Source: a bacterium
Lineage (GTDB): Bacteria; Armatimonadota; UBA5829
Assembly (NCBI GenBank): GCA_021373255.1
Contig: JAJFTD010000186.1
Coordinates: 1 to 35,341, forward strand
DNA: 35,341 nt
Reading direction: 5' to 3'
Position numbers and translations under genes: made by a program. Shown one piece after another: positions 1 through 7,619 of this stretch. A model generated the notes under the pieces. That model did not search any database. It was given only the letters and a program-made list of their open reading frames with translations, and was not told the DNA's origin. The stretch's first letter is position 1. Each line of letters opens with the position of its first letter.

Positions 1-1
1 A

Positions 2-1054
2 ACCGGCAGCGATGAGTTAAAGTCGATTCTCCCGCTATTGAAACCGTTTGTTTGGGATTTATTCAAGGCTGAGTATATTGACGAGGCCACTGGTCTGCTG
101 GTTAGTTCTACGGAGGGCTATTGGGAAAGACCCTGGCTTGGCAAAGCGTGTGAGTTTAGCCAGAATGCGTGGGCTGTGATAGCCGTCAAATCGTATGTTG
201 AGCTGGCGGCGAAACTGGGTTTCGAAGACGATTTCGATACACTGAACGCTAAGGCTGATGATCTGTTTAGCAGGTTCTCGAAGTTTATTGTCGACGGCCG
301 GTTCGTGAAGAGGTTGGCCCCAGGCGGAGATGTGCAGTGGAAGGGTCTTGTCGTGCGAGGGATGTCGATGGGAGCCAATACATATCATGGCCAATTTGCC
401 AAAGCCATTGACCTCAAAGAAATAAAAGCAGAGCTAGACCCCGACGTGCAGACGTGTGTGTCCTGGCTATGGGGCCTTATGTCGCCGGATGACACGGTAT
501 GTAAAATCACAGCCGGAGAGATCTGGAAGTTATATAACCAGGACTGGAACAGCGGTGGCTTAACCAGGTATAACGTATTCAGCGATTGCGACCGTGAGTC
601 GGCAGGTCCATGGTTTCTTGCATCATTGATGGCAGCACGAGCTTATGCATTGCAGGATGATTGGGAAAAAGTTAGCTGTATCATCGACTGGGCGAACCGG
701 GAGTTCCTCGGTTGCGGCTGGAGTGAGCGCATATCTCGATGCCATCCCGATGATGACCCCGAGCGCTATGTGCACGAGATATTGAACTGGCCCGCTGGAG
801 AATGGTTGATGCTGGTATATCGTGAAGGTGCTGGACTTTATCCGACAGAGCGAGGGCTTTCTATTACTCCTCATCTTCCTGAAGAATTCTCCGGGCTCAA
901 GATCACTAACTTCAAATATCAGGATAAGCTGTATAACATTACCTATCACGGTATCGGCAGCGAAGTTGAACGCATAGAGTTTAATGGAGAAGCTGTGATT
1001 GGCAGTATTTTGCCTGTCCAGAGTGGCAATGTGGATGTATTTCTTGGCACATAG
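2..1054 (+). CDS. Six-hairpin glycosidase-like protein, 3' part only
   Basis: The frame is open back to base 2 with no stop, so the gene begins outside the window; the TTG at 38 is only the first start-like codon. The visible ~350 residues look like the C-terminal half of an (alpha/alpha)6-barrel glycosidase (the fold of GH65, GH78, GH94 and others) followed by a small beta domain. Helical pairs are rich in W, Y and F, a conserved-looking stretch ESAGPWFLASLMAARAY lies near 575-650, and the end has the GLYPTERGLSITPHLP type of sequence that often closes such barrels. I cannot assign a family or substrate. It is followed directly by a strong terminator, so it ends its transcription unit. Its position next to GH99-like, lyase and GH31 genes suggests a role in the same polysaccharide-degrading locus. 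Confidence 0.6.
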   Translation, partial: TGSDELKSILPLLKPFVWDLFKAEYIDEATGLLVSSTEGYWERPWLGKACEFSQNAWAVIAVKSYVELAAKLGFEDDFDTLNAKADDLFSRFSKFIVDGRFVKRLAPGGDVQWKGLVVRGMSMGANTYHGQFAKAIDLKEIKAELDPDVQTCVSWLWGLMSPDDTVCKITAGEIWKLYNQDWNSGGLTRYNVFSDCDRESAGPWFLASLMAARAYALQDDWEKVSCIIDWANREFLGCGWSERISRCHPDDDPERYVHEILNWPAGEWLMLVYREGAGLYPTERGLSITPHLPEEFSGLKITNFKYQDKLYNITYHGIGSEVERIEFNGEAVIGSILPVQSGNVDVFLGT

Positions 1055-1107
1055 GCCGCTATATGATCTAAAAACAATCAGATAAACATAGAATTGCATA
1101 AGCAACG

Positions 1108-1137
1108 ACCCCGCCCGAGAAATCGGCGGGGTTTTTC
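1108..1137 (+). terminator. Rho-independent terminator
   Basis: An 8-bp perfect GC-rich stem, ACCCCGCC at 1108-1115 pairing with GGCGGGGT at 1125-1132, has a 9-nt loop and runs straight into a TTTTT tract. It lies 53 bases after the stop of the partial glycosidase gene and separates it from the next unit. Confidence 0.9.
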
Positions 1138-1203
1138 ATTCAACCTCATAGTTCGGCCCCTCCTCTCATAACATTGCATGGGCATACTATATTCCAGTAT
1201 GAA

Positions 1204-1251
1204 CCAGATTATCGTAGCATGAGTGCTAATCTGGAAATTGGTAGAATCTGG
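1204..1251. promoter_or_regulatory. Cluster of CCAGATTA operator-like sites
   Basis: CCAGATTA at 1204-1211 faces TAATCTGG at 1227-1234 across 15 bases, and a shorter AATCTGG lies at 1245-1251. Between the arms TAGCA and TGCTA form a second small dyad (1215-1228). The same octamer recurs at 1695-1702, 10262-10269 and 10334-10341, all in the non-coding DNA before the GH99-like and lyase genes. The pattern suggests binding sites for a shared regulator; the identity of that regulator is inference. Confidence 0.5.
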
Positions 1252-1255
1252 TATG

Positions 1256-1512
1256 TTTTGCATTTGCATTCACACAGAAATAAATGCACGGATCTAGATA
1301 AAACGGGATAATTAAAGCCCTCTTAGGAGCTGCGTACAACTGCACAAAGAGTAGCCTATTAGTTTGTGAACGATAACTTTATGTGCTTGATTTGTATTCA
1401 TTACCCCTTAAAAGCCAAGCGAGCTTGTAAGTATTCATGCAGGGCGCTCTATCGTAGAATCGGTGCTGAAGATTTGTAATTAAGAATAATACTTCCTAAA
1501 GCACAAATGGTG
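1256..1512. other. Non-coding stretch with no recognisable gene
   Basis: AT-rich sequence between the operator cluster and the promoter. Short open frames here have no ribosome site and no recognisable protein. I see no RNA gene and no strong hairpin. Confidence 0.4.
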
Positions 1513-1541
1513 TTGACAAAGGCAAAATCACATGGTATAAC
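1513..1541 (+). promoter_or_regulatory. Sigma70-type promoter of the GH99-like gene
   Basis: A perfect -35 TTGACA (1513-1518) and a -10 TATAAC (1536-1541) are separated by exactly 17 bases. The core GTGTTGACA, the 17-bp spacer and GGTATAA are shared with the promoter at 10220-10248 before the lyase gene. Transcription would start near 1548 and give a leader of about 375 nt before the GTG at 1922. Confidence 0.75.
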
Positions 1542-1554
1542 GCATACGAAACTA

Positions 1555-1592
1555 ACCAGAGCAGGCCACATGAACAATCAGCAGACCACATG
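1555..1592 (+). promoter_or_regulatory. Putative operator at the transcription start of the GH99-like gene
   Basis: ACCAGAGCAGGCCAC at 1555-1569 lies 42 bases after the start of the -35 box and matches ACCAGATTAGGCCAC, placed 41 bases after the -35 box of the lyase promoter. It runs into a direct repeat, GCAGGCCACATG (1561-1572) and GCAGACCACATG (1581-1592), with a 20-bp period (two helical turns). CAGAGCA (1557-1563) and TGCTCTG (1591-1597) also form a dyad around it. The position just downstream of the likely start site suits a repressor. Confidence 0.6.
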
Positions 1593-1921
1593 CTCTGAAT
1601 AAATGTTACTGGCTTGATTGCACGCTATACCTGGCCTGACAATCCTTTCGATTCTTTACTTTTATTATGTGAATTAGGACGAGGGGGTGGTGATCCAGAT
1701 TAAACCAGAAGTGCAACAACACAGCTTTAGATGTCAGATGTGGCCGGATTTTTATCTGATATGGTTGTTGTAGTTCTAGAATCTCGATGCTGGCATTGTC
1801 TGGCGTGACAATTGATTCTACTGTGAAGACAGGCGCTGGGCGTAACTCATGCCATATGGCATCACGTTGTATGCCCAGCACTAGAATCTCTGAATATTGC
1901 GCACGGAAAGGAGAGAGTGGA
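1593..1921 (+). other. Long structured 5' leader of the GH99-like gene
   Basis: This untranslated leader contains another CCAGATTA (1695-1702), an inverted GGCCACAT half-site (ATGTGGCC, 1738-1745) and a nested hairpin. In the hairpin GCTGGGC (1835-1841) pairs with GCCCAGC (1873-1879), enclosing the perfect 14-bp palindrome ATGCCATATGGCAT (1849-1862). The hairpin ends 42 bases before the start codon. An in-frame ATG at 1787 lies in this stretch but has no ribosome site, and the extra 45 residues would precede a good signal peptide, so I treat the stretch as non-coding. Confidence 0.5.
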
Positions 1922-4900
1922 GTGATAATTACTAAGAGAAGTGTTTTACTTATCTCAATGTGCTGCATGGTCTTGTGCATGATGTGCTCAGGCGCCATGG
2001 CGTTAAGCACCAAAGTAATGGCTCATTATTACGCCTGGTACAGCAATAAGTCATTTGAGGGCTATTGGACGCATTGGCAAGAGAATGACCACAATCCGAA
2101 TGTAGATGACATTAGTGCTGCGTTCTGGCCTGCAACAGGAGCGTTCAGCGCCAAAGACCCGCAGGTTCTCCAGCAGGATATGAAGGGGCTGAGAGATGCG
2201 GGTATCGGCACGATAATCTGCTCTTGGACGAACAACTACGACGATGAGAATCTCGCCGCCTTGCCAGTTTTGAATGCCGCGGCTCCTTATGGGATCAAAG
2301 TTTGTTTTCTCCTCGAGCCTTATGCATGCACCACGGCTCAGCAGATGATCGATGGGGCCAAGTACATAATCGATACATACGGCTCGCATCCTGCATTCTA
2401 TCGCGAGAGCGGTAAGCCTTTGTTCCTCGTTTACAACTCTGGCAACTACAGCGCTTCCGAATGGGCAGCAGCGATCGATCCCCTTGACGGGACTGGTTAT
2501 GAAAGCACATTCCTGGCGGAATATCTTTCTTCAAGCACTACCCATAGTCTAGTTTTGAATGGCCATTTTGATGGAATCTTCACCTACGCTCCAAACAGCT
2601 CAACTAACCCAAACACCTGGGCAAGTGAAGTAACATGGGCTAATTCGAACAACAAAATGTTCTTGCCTGGAGTCTCTCCGGGTTATGACGATAGACAGGT
2701 ACGTTCACCTAACTCCTATGTTCTGCGCAACGGCGGAACATTTTACAACACCAACTGGTCAAAGGCTGTATCTTCTGGCGCGACCTACGCTGCGGTTATA
2801 TCCTGGAATGAGTGGCATGAGGGCACACAGATTGCTCCTGCAGTGCCAAAGACTATAGATACGCGAACATATCAGGACTACACTCCAGATATACCTACCT
2901 GTTATGTTGATCAGACAAACAGTTGGGCGGCGATCTTTGACTCAGGCAACAGCGGCGTAATTCAGTGTGAGAACTACAGTGGTGGTACTTCTGCAGTCGA
3001 GGGAACAGACTACCACGATACCACAACTGGTAACGCCGGTGGTCAGTATCGCTCGCAGAATGTAGACATTTACACATGCGCTGAGGGCGGATACTATGTT
3101 GGATCGACCGTTGCGGGAGAGTGGCTGCGCTACACGGGCATCTCCATCCCGACCGCAGGCGACTACGATATCCGCGCGAGGGTTGCATGCTCTTCCAGTG
3201 GTGGTAGCCTGCGAATATGTGACGGCTCTACCAGCAATACGATTTTGACACTGTCGGTCCCATCGACAAGCAGCCGGTGGCAGACTATCTCCGGCACCGC
3301 AACCTTGAGTGCCGGTACTCACACCATCTATCTTGCCGTTGATAATGTCGGCTTCGATATGAACTGGTTTGAGATCCGGCCGCATATAGTCGATGCCGTA
3401 ATTCCGACAGTCGACACGATCACGTTCGACCCCGCGCCTGGAACATACAACACACCGACATGGTTGAGTATGGCTACTACTACTCCAGGTGCGACTATTC
3501 GCTATACCACTGATGGAACTAATCCCAGGATGAACACTCTGGGCGTATATACTACCCCGAGAATGATAAGCAACTCGACTTTCAAGGCTCGAGCTTGGGC
3601 TCCAGGATATATGCCGAGTCCTATCACCACTGGAACTTACGCCTATGTAAGCCCTGAAACTTGGGATTGGGGTTTCAGCACTTTTGAATCGACTTTGAAT
3701 GACATAAGCCTGATAGATAGTGCTGCCTACGCTAATGATGTATACAGTGGGAACAGGGGCTGTATTCGTGTATCTCCATCAACTACTGATGTTATGGGGA
3801 GCGCATGGTATGTAAACAAGGTCAATGTTTCCAATGGGGATGCAGGCTTTGCCACTGAATTCTGGTTCTCTATCGACGATGTTAAAAGTGGTGGTGCTGA
3901 TGGGCTGTCTTTCGTTATGCAGAATACCGGAAACTTTGCTGCACAGGGCTATTACAACGGCAGCGTCTCGGTGAAGTTTGATACCTATCAGAACACTGGT
4001 GATCTCAGCGACAACTCTGTCAAAATCACTGGGTATGGTAAAAACCAGTGGGAGAATATTGCATGTGATCTTACCCCATTAGGCATTATGCTCAAAGACA
4101 GTTCACCGCATCTTGCAAGGATTGAGTATGCCTATAAGAATATGACGGTGATTCTGGATGGAGTGCGCGTGCTTTCTATGCCGATAGACTTGTATGCGTT
4201 TGATGGTTGCGATGCAAGCGGCAATGCATGGATCGGTTTTGAAGCTAACAGCGGCGCTGTGTGTGAGAACCACGACGTCCTCGAATGGCACTTTAAATCG
4301 AACTTTACTTCTGTTGCTATTCCATCCATCCATCCCGGTGGCAGTATATATGATTATGCTCCTAATGTAGTTATAACAGACGCTACGGATGGTGCTACCA
4401 TCCATTACACGACTGATGGCACAGCTCCTACCGAGGCAAGCCCTGTGTATACAGCTCCGATCTCGGTAAGCAGCAGTGCTACTCTTAAAGCATTTGCCGT
4501 AAAATCCGGCATGCCCTCGAGTGGTGTATCTTCTGAGAGCTATGTGATTCAGAGCCCCGAGAGATGGGACTTTGCTTATTCGCCTGACTTTACCGGTTAC
4601 ACGAATCTGAACCTTGGGTACCACGCGGTTGTGATGAACGATCCAGCTACCACGGGCTCTGAGAACTGGGTACGGATGAATACAACTGATCCGGGCTCAG
4701 CCGGCACTGCATGGCGTTCGACGAAGATGCTCTGTGTGAACGGCTTTACTACGCAATTCCACTTCTTGATTAACAACATTATCGGCAGTGGTGCGGATGG
4801 CTTCTCGTTCAATGTTCAGAACAACAGCAGTTGGGCTGGTGGCTGGGCTTATGGGTCCGGTGATAACTCGCTGTCGATAAGATTCGATACTGCTCAGGGC

Positions 4901-6706
4901 GGCGATGGTGAGATAAGCGGTGAGTTTGTTGGTATCAGAAATGGTAACACCACTGTTCTAATGCAGGATGTTGCCGGACTTGGTATCAACTTCGAAGATG
5001 GTAAACTGCATGTTGCCCGAATCGAGTATACGGCAGACGGTAAGCTCTCGGTTTACGTTGACGGCATACTTGTGGTTGATAACTTTGAAATCACCCTGGC
5101 TGCATGTAATGCTATTGATGCGAACGGCAATGCCTGGGTAGGGTTCTTATCAAGTAACCCCAATGCTGCTGTAGGCGAAACTCCCTGGTTGAAGGACTGG
5201 AAGTTCAGGTATCAGCATTCCACAACCCCGCCGGTTTTCCAGCCCGATGGCAGCATATACGACTATCCTCAGAGTGTCTCGCTTGTGGCGCCTTACGTTG
5301 ATGGTGCTGTGATTCGATACACCACTGATGGCTCAACTCCAACCGCGACCAGTGCAATATACTCGTCCCCGATTGCAGTGAACAGCAATACCACGATAAA
5401 GGCAATTACTACCAAAGCTGGTATGCCCGACAGTGTTATGTCCACTGCGAACTACGTGATTCAGAGCCCCGAGGTATGGGACTTTGCGTATAAACCTGAC
5501 TTCACTGGTTATACAAACCTGAACATTGGTTACAACTCGGCCGTGCTGAATTCCCCGAGTATCACCGGCGACCAGACTTGGCTGCGGTTGAATCCTGCAG
5601 TTGCTAATCAATCTGGAATGGCGTGGCATTCAGTGAAGGTACCGTGTGCCGGTGGCTTTACGACGCAGCTACATTTCATGATAACTGATGCTAGTACCGG
5701 TGGATCTCAAGGCTTTGCATTCAACGTTCAGAACAACGGCCCTTGGGCTGGTGGCTGGGCTTATGGATCCGGTGTAAACTCGCTGTCGATAAGATTCGAC
5801 ACATATCAGAACGAAGGCGAGCCTAGCGGCAGCTTCATCGGAGTCAGGAATGGCAACACCGATGTGACGATGCAGGATGTCACCACATTTGGTGTCAACT
5901 ATGATGACGGCAGAATGCATGTCGCCAGGATCGAGTATACGGCGGATGGGAAGCTCACCATCTACATTGACGGTCACCTTGCGGTGAATAACTACGCGAT
6001 CAGCCTGAGTAGCTGCAACGCTGTTGACGCAAACGGCTATGCTTGGGTTGGATATACATCAAATACCGCAGGTATCTACGAGGCCTATTGGTTGAAGGAC
6101 TGGGCGTTCAGATACGTTCACACTGCAACCGATGTTAATAAGATCACCGATCTGCATGACGGTGATTATGTCCGGTTGATTGGAAAATCGGCGGTATGTG
6201 CCGGAACGACATTCACTGATGGGTTCTTCGTTGAGGAGCCTCTACGGAACTGTGGCATTAAGGTTGTCGCAGGTTCAGGCAGTGGCGTAGAGTCCGTGCT
6301 CAAGGGTGATACTGTTACCGTTACAGGCACAGTGTCCACCGGCAGCGACAATAAACTCTACATCAATGCTTCGACAATCAGCAGAGCAGGAGGCACGATC
6401 AATCCTCTTGGAATGAACAATCGTGCTCTTTCCAGTGTTGATCGCCTGCTCACGAGAATATGGGGCAAAGTTAGCCACATTGATTCCTCGAAGACATTCT
6501 TCTATGTCAACGATGGAAGCAACCTGAGCGATGGTGGCAATTATGCCGGTGTGAAGGTTGACTGCTCTATGCTGACTTCTCCGAACCCGGTTACATCGAT
6601 TGTATCCGGTTTGACCGAAGGGCAGTTCGTAGTAGTCACGGGTGTGGTTGTCAACACGAACGGTGTCCCGACGATCAGACCTCGTGAAGCGGCTGATATT
6701 CAGTAA
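1922..6706 (+). CDS. Exported GH99-like glycosidase with CBM6-like, repeated lectin-like and OB-like modules
   Basis: Start GTG 1922 was chosen over ATG 1787: AAAGGAG lies 9 bases upstream, and the protein then begins with a clean signal peptide (K-R, hydrophobic core, cleavage after SGAMA at residue 27). Of 1594 residues, ~30-330 resemble the GH71/GH99-type (beta/alpha)8 hydrolases. The WNEWHEG motif carries E297 and E300, the EWHE spacing of the paired catalytic glutamates in GH99 endo-mannosidases. Residues ~334-487 look like CBM6/35. Then come three tandem pairs of a chitobiase C-terminal-like module (YTTDGTxP; ~495-577, 799-879, 1103-1181) and an L-type-lectin-like module (~577-797, 879-1098, 1181-1400). 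Two OB-like domains (YVRLIGK..., TRIWGKV...) end the protein. It is presumably a secreted or surface glycan-binding hydrolase; the substrate is unknown, and GH99-like mannan activity is only a lead. Confidence 0.8.
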   Translation: MIITKRSVLLISMCCMVLCMMCSGAMALSTKVMAHYYAWYSNKSFEGYWTHWQENDHNPNVDDISAAFWPATGAFSAKDPQVLQQDMKGLRDAGIGTIICSWTNNYDDENLAALPVLNAAAPYGIKVCFLLEPYACTTAQQMIDGAKYIIDTYGSHPAFYRESGKPLFLVYNSGNYSASEWAAAIDPLDGTGYESTFLAEYLSSSTTHSLVLNGHFDGIFTYAPNSSTNPNTWASEVTWANSNNKMFLPGVSPGYDDRQVRSPNSYVLRNGGTFYNTNWSKAVSSGATYAAVISWNEWHEGTQIAPAVPKTIDTRTYQDYTPDIPTCYVDQTNSWAAIFDSGNSGVIQCENYSGGTSAVEGTDYHDTTTGNAGGQYRSQNVDIYTCAEGGYYVGSTVAGEWLRYTGISIPTAGDYDIRARVACSSSGGSLRICDGSTSNTILTLSVPSTSSRWQTISGTATLSAGTHTIYLAVDNVGFDMNWFEIRPHIVDAVIPTVDTITFDPAPGTYNTPTWLSMATTTPGATIRYTTDGTNPRMNTLGVYTTPRMISNSTFKARAWAPGYMPSPITTGTYAYVSPETWDWGFSTFESTLNDISLIDSAAYANDVYSGNRGCIRVSPSTTDVMGSAWYVNKVNVSNGDAGFATEFWFSIDDVKSGGADGLSFVMQNTGNFAAQGYYNGSVSVKFDTYQNTGDLSDNSVKITGYGKNQWENIACDLTPLGIMLKDSSPHLARIEYAYKNMTVILDGVRVLSMPIDLYAFDGCDASGNAWIGFEANSGAVCENHDVLEWHFKSNFTSVAIPSIHPGGSIYDYAPNVVITDATDGATIHYTTDGTAPTEASPVYTAPISVSSSATLKAFAVKSGMPSSGVSSESYVIQSPERWDFAYSPDFTGYTNLNLGYHAVVMNDPATTGSENWVRMNTTDPGSAGTAWRSTKMLCVNGFTTQFHFLINNIIGSGADGFSFNVQNNSSWAGGWAYGSGDNSLSIRFDTAQGGDGEISGEFVGIRNGNTTVLMQDVAGLGINFEDGKLHVARIEYTADGKLSVYVDGILVVDNFEITLAACNAIDANGNAWVGFLSSNPNAAVGETPWLKDWKFRYQHSTTPPVFQPDGSIYDYPQSVSLVAPYVDGAVIRYTTDGSTPTATSAIYSSPIAVNSNTTIKAITTKAGMPDSVMSTANYVIQSPEVWDFAYKPDFTGYTNLNIGYNSAVLNSPSITGDQTWLRLNPAVANQSGMAWHSVKVPCAGGFTTQLHFMITDASTGGSQGFAFNVQNNGPWAGGWAYGSGVNSLSIRFDTYQNEGEPSGSFIGVRNGNTDVTMQDVTTFGVNYDDGRMHVARIEYTADGKLTIYIDGHLAVNNYAISLSSCNAVDANGYAWVGYTSNTAGIYEAYWLKDWAFRYVHTATDVNKITDLHDGDYVRLIGKSAVCAGTTFTDGFFVEEPLRNCGIKVVAGSGSGVESVLKGDTVTVTGTVSTGSDNKLYINASTISRAGGTINPLGMNNRALSSVDRLLTRIWGKVSHIDSSKTFFYVNDGSNLSDGGNYAGVKVDCSMLTSPNPVTSIVSGLTEGQFVVVTGVVVNTNGVPTIRPREAADIQ
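3404..6120 (+). repeat. Three tandem ~0.9-kb coding repeats
   Basis: Units starting near 3404, 4318 and 5229 each encode one YTTDG-containing beta module followed by one lectin-like domain. Units 2 and 3 are the closest: both encode SPExWDFAY, GYTNLN, WAGGWAYGSG, NSLSIRFDT and VARIEYTADGKL at matching places, with long near-identical DNA around 4815-4895 and 5725-5805. Unit 1 is clearly diverged. This suggests stepwise duplication, with the copy that made units 2 and 3 being the more recent. Confidence 0.85.
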
Positions 6707-6717
6707 ATGAAAAATAG

Positions 6718-6749
6718 TAGCGAGAGAGGGGCATGCCCCTCTCTCGCTA
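6718..6749 (+). terminator. Perfect 32-bp palindrome after the GH99-like gene
   Basis: TAGCGAGAGAGGGGCA and its exact reverse complement abut with no spacer, so the RNA can form a very stable hairpin of up to 14 bp with a CATG loop. It lies 11 bases after the stop and 45 bases before the pseudopilin start. There is no following U tract, so it may be a partial terminator, an mRNA 3'-end stabiliser or a cruciform site rather than a standard intrinsic terminator. Confidence 0.65.
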
Positions 6750-6794
6750 TAGACAAGGATGGTTTTGGTTGTTGGTGATGAAGGAGGGCTTGCT

Positions 6795-7613
6795 ATGAAA
6801 AATGCGAGCATGAGGAAAGGTTTTACACTTATTGAGCTGTTGGTTGTTATCGCGATCATCGCGATCTTGGCTGCGATATTGTTCCCTGTGTTTCTTAAGG
6901 CGAAGATGAAAGCGCAGCAGACTATGTGCTTGAGTAATATGAGGAGTCTTGGGAACGCGATAACACTGTATCTAGATGCCAATAACGGGGCGCTTTTTGA
7001 TCAGACTGCAACAACTAAGTTTAGATACCAACCCGGCCAATATTCGAATCCATTGGGAAGTATGTGGATAGATAAATTCTCGCATCGATATAAAGAGAAA
7101 AAAAATGATGGAAAGATTGTGCCTGCGGGCATGGCAGTACCACTCATGAAGTATCTAAAGAACCTTGAGGTCTTCAAATGCCCATCAGAATGGAGAACAA
7201 GGCCGCCCGATGTAAATAACTATATAGGAGGCAATAGCTCAACTGATGCATATTTATATGGATCGACCTATTACTACAAACATGCCCTGTGCTACTATGC
7301 TAATGAGCATGCCCGCCCTACTAAGTTATCAGATATTATGTATCCAACCCGTGTCACCCTTCTTTACGAGGAAGACTGGCACAGTGGCAGTGGAAGACCA
7401 TTCTTCTGGGATCCCAAATATTATGCAGATAAGCCGCGTCCGAACAAGACGGTAGGAGTGGTATTCGTTGACGGGCATGTAGGCAAAATAGTTGTACATT
7501 TCGGTACATCCAGCGGATATGATGGTAACTGGTATGCATACGGAAATGGAAAGGATGCCGCAGGATTCGGTTATTACAGTGACGTGTCTAAGGGTGCACG
7601 TGACGTAGAATGA
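6795..7613 (+). CDS. Type IV pilin-like (pseudopilin) protein, DUF1559/H-X9-DG-like
   Basis: Start ATG 6795 is preceded by AAGGAGGG at 6 bases; the earlier ATG at 6759 has no such site. Of 272 residues, the N-terminus [16 protein letters not shown] is a class III prepilin leader cut after the glycine, with the usual +5 glutamate and a single hydrophobic helix, followed by a coiled-coil-like [21 protein letters not shown] segment. The C-terminus keeps VFVDGHVG, the DGH element of H-X9-DG proteins, but the histidine expected ten residues before DG is not there. Such proteins are abundant in Armatimonadota, Planctomycetes and Lentisphaerae; their roles are mostly undefined, and proposals involve T2SS-like pseudopili or surface display. 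It probably shares an mRNA with the regulator that starts 6 bases later. Confidence 0.85.
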   Translation: MKNASMRKGFTLIELLVVIAIIAILAAILFPVFLKAKMKAQQTMCLSNMRSLGNAITLYLDANNGALFDQTATTKFRYQPGQYSNPLGSMWIDKFSHRYKEKKNDGKIVPAGMAVPLMKYLKNLEVFKCPSEWRTRPPDVNNYIGGNSSTDAYLYGSTYYYKHALCYYANEHARPTKLSDIMYPTRVTLLYEEDWHSGSGRPFFWDPKYYADKPRPNKTVGVVFVDGHVGKIVVHFGTSSGYDGNWYAYGNGKDAAGFGYYSDVSKGARDVE

Positions 7614-7619
7614 GGGTGT

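Noticed and set aside
1561-1592. Direct repeats as a CRISPR or origin iteron array
   Set aside because: Only two full copies, 12 bases each, placed at a promoter; no cas or replication genes nearby.
1787-1921. N-terminal extension of the GH99-like protein from ATG 1787
   Set aside because: No ribosome site, a polar cysteine-rich sequence before an excellent signal peptide, and a strong AAAGGAG just before GTG 1922.
1606-2013. 135-residue minus-strand open frame across the leader
   Set aside because: No family resemblance or ribosome site; it overlaps the control region and the start of the real gene.
6275-6982. 235-residue minus-strand frame across the GH99-like end and the pseudopilin start
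   Set aside because: Crosses two well-supported genes and the 32-bp palindrome; no recognisable domain.
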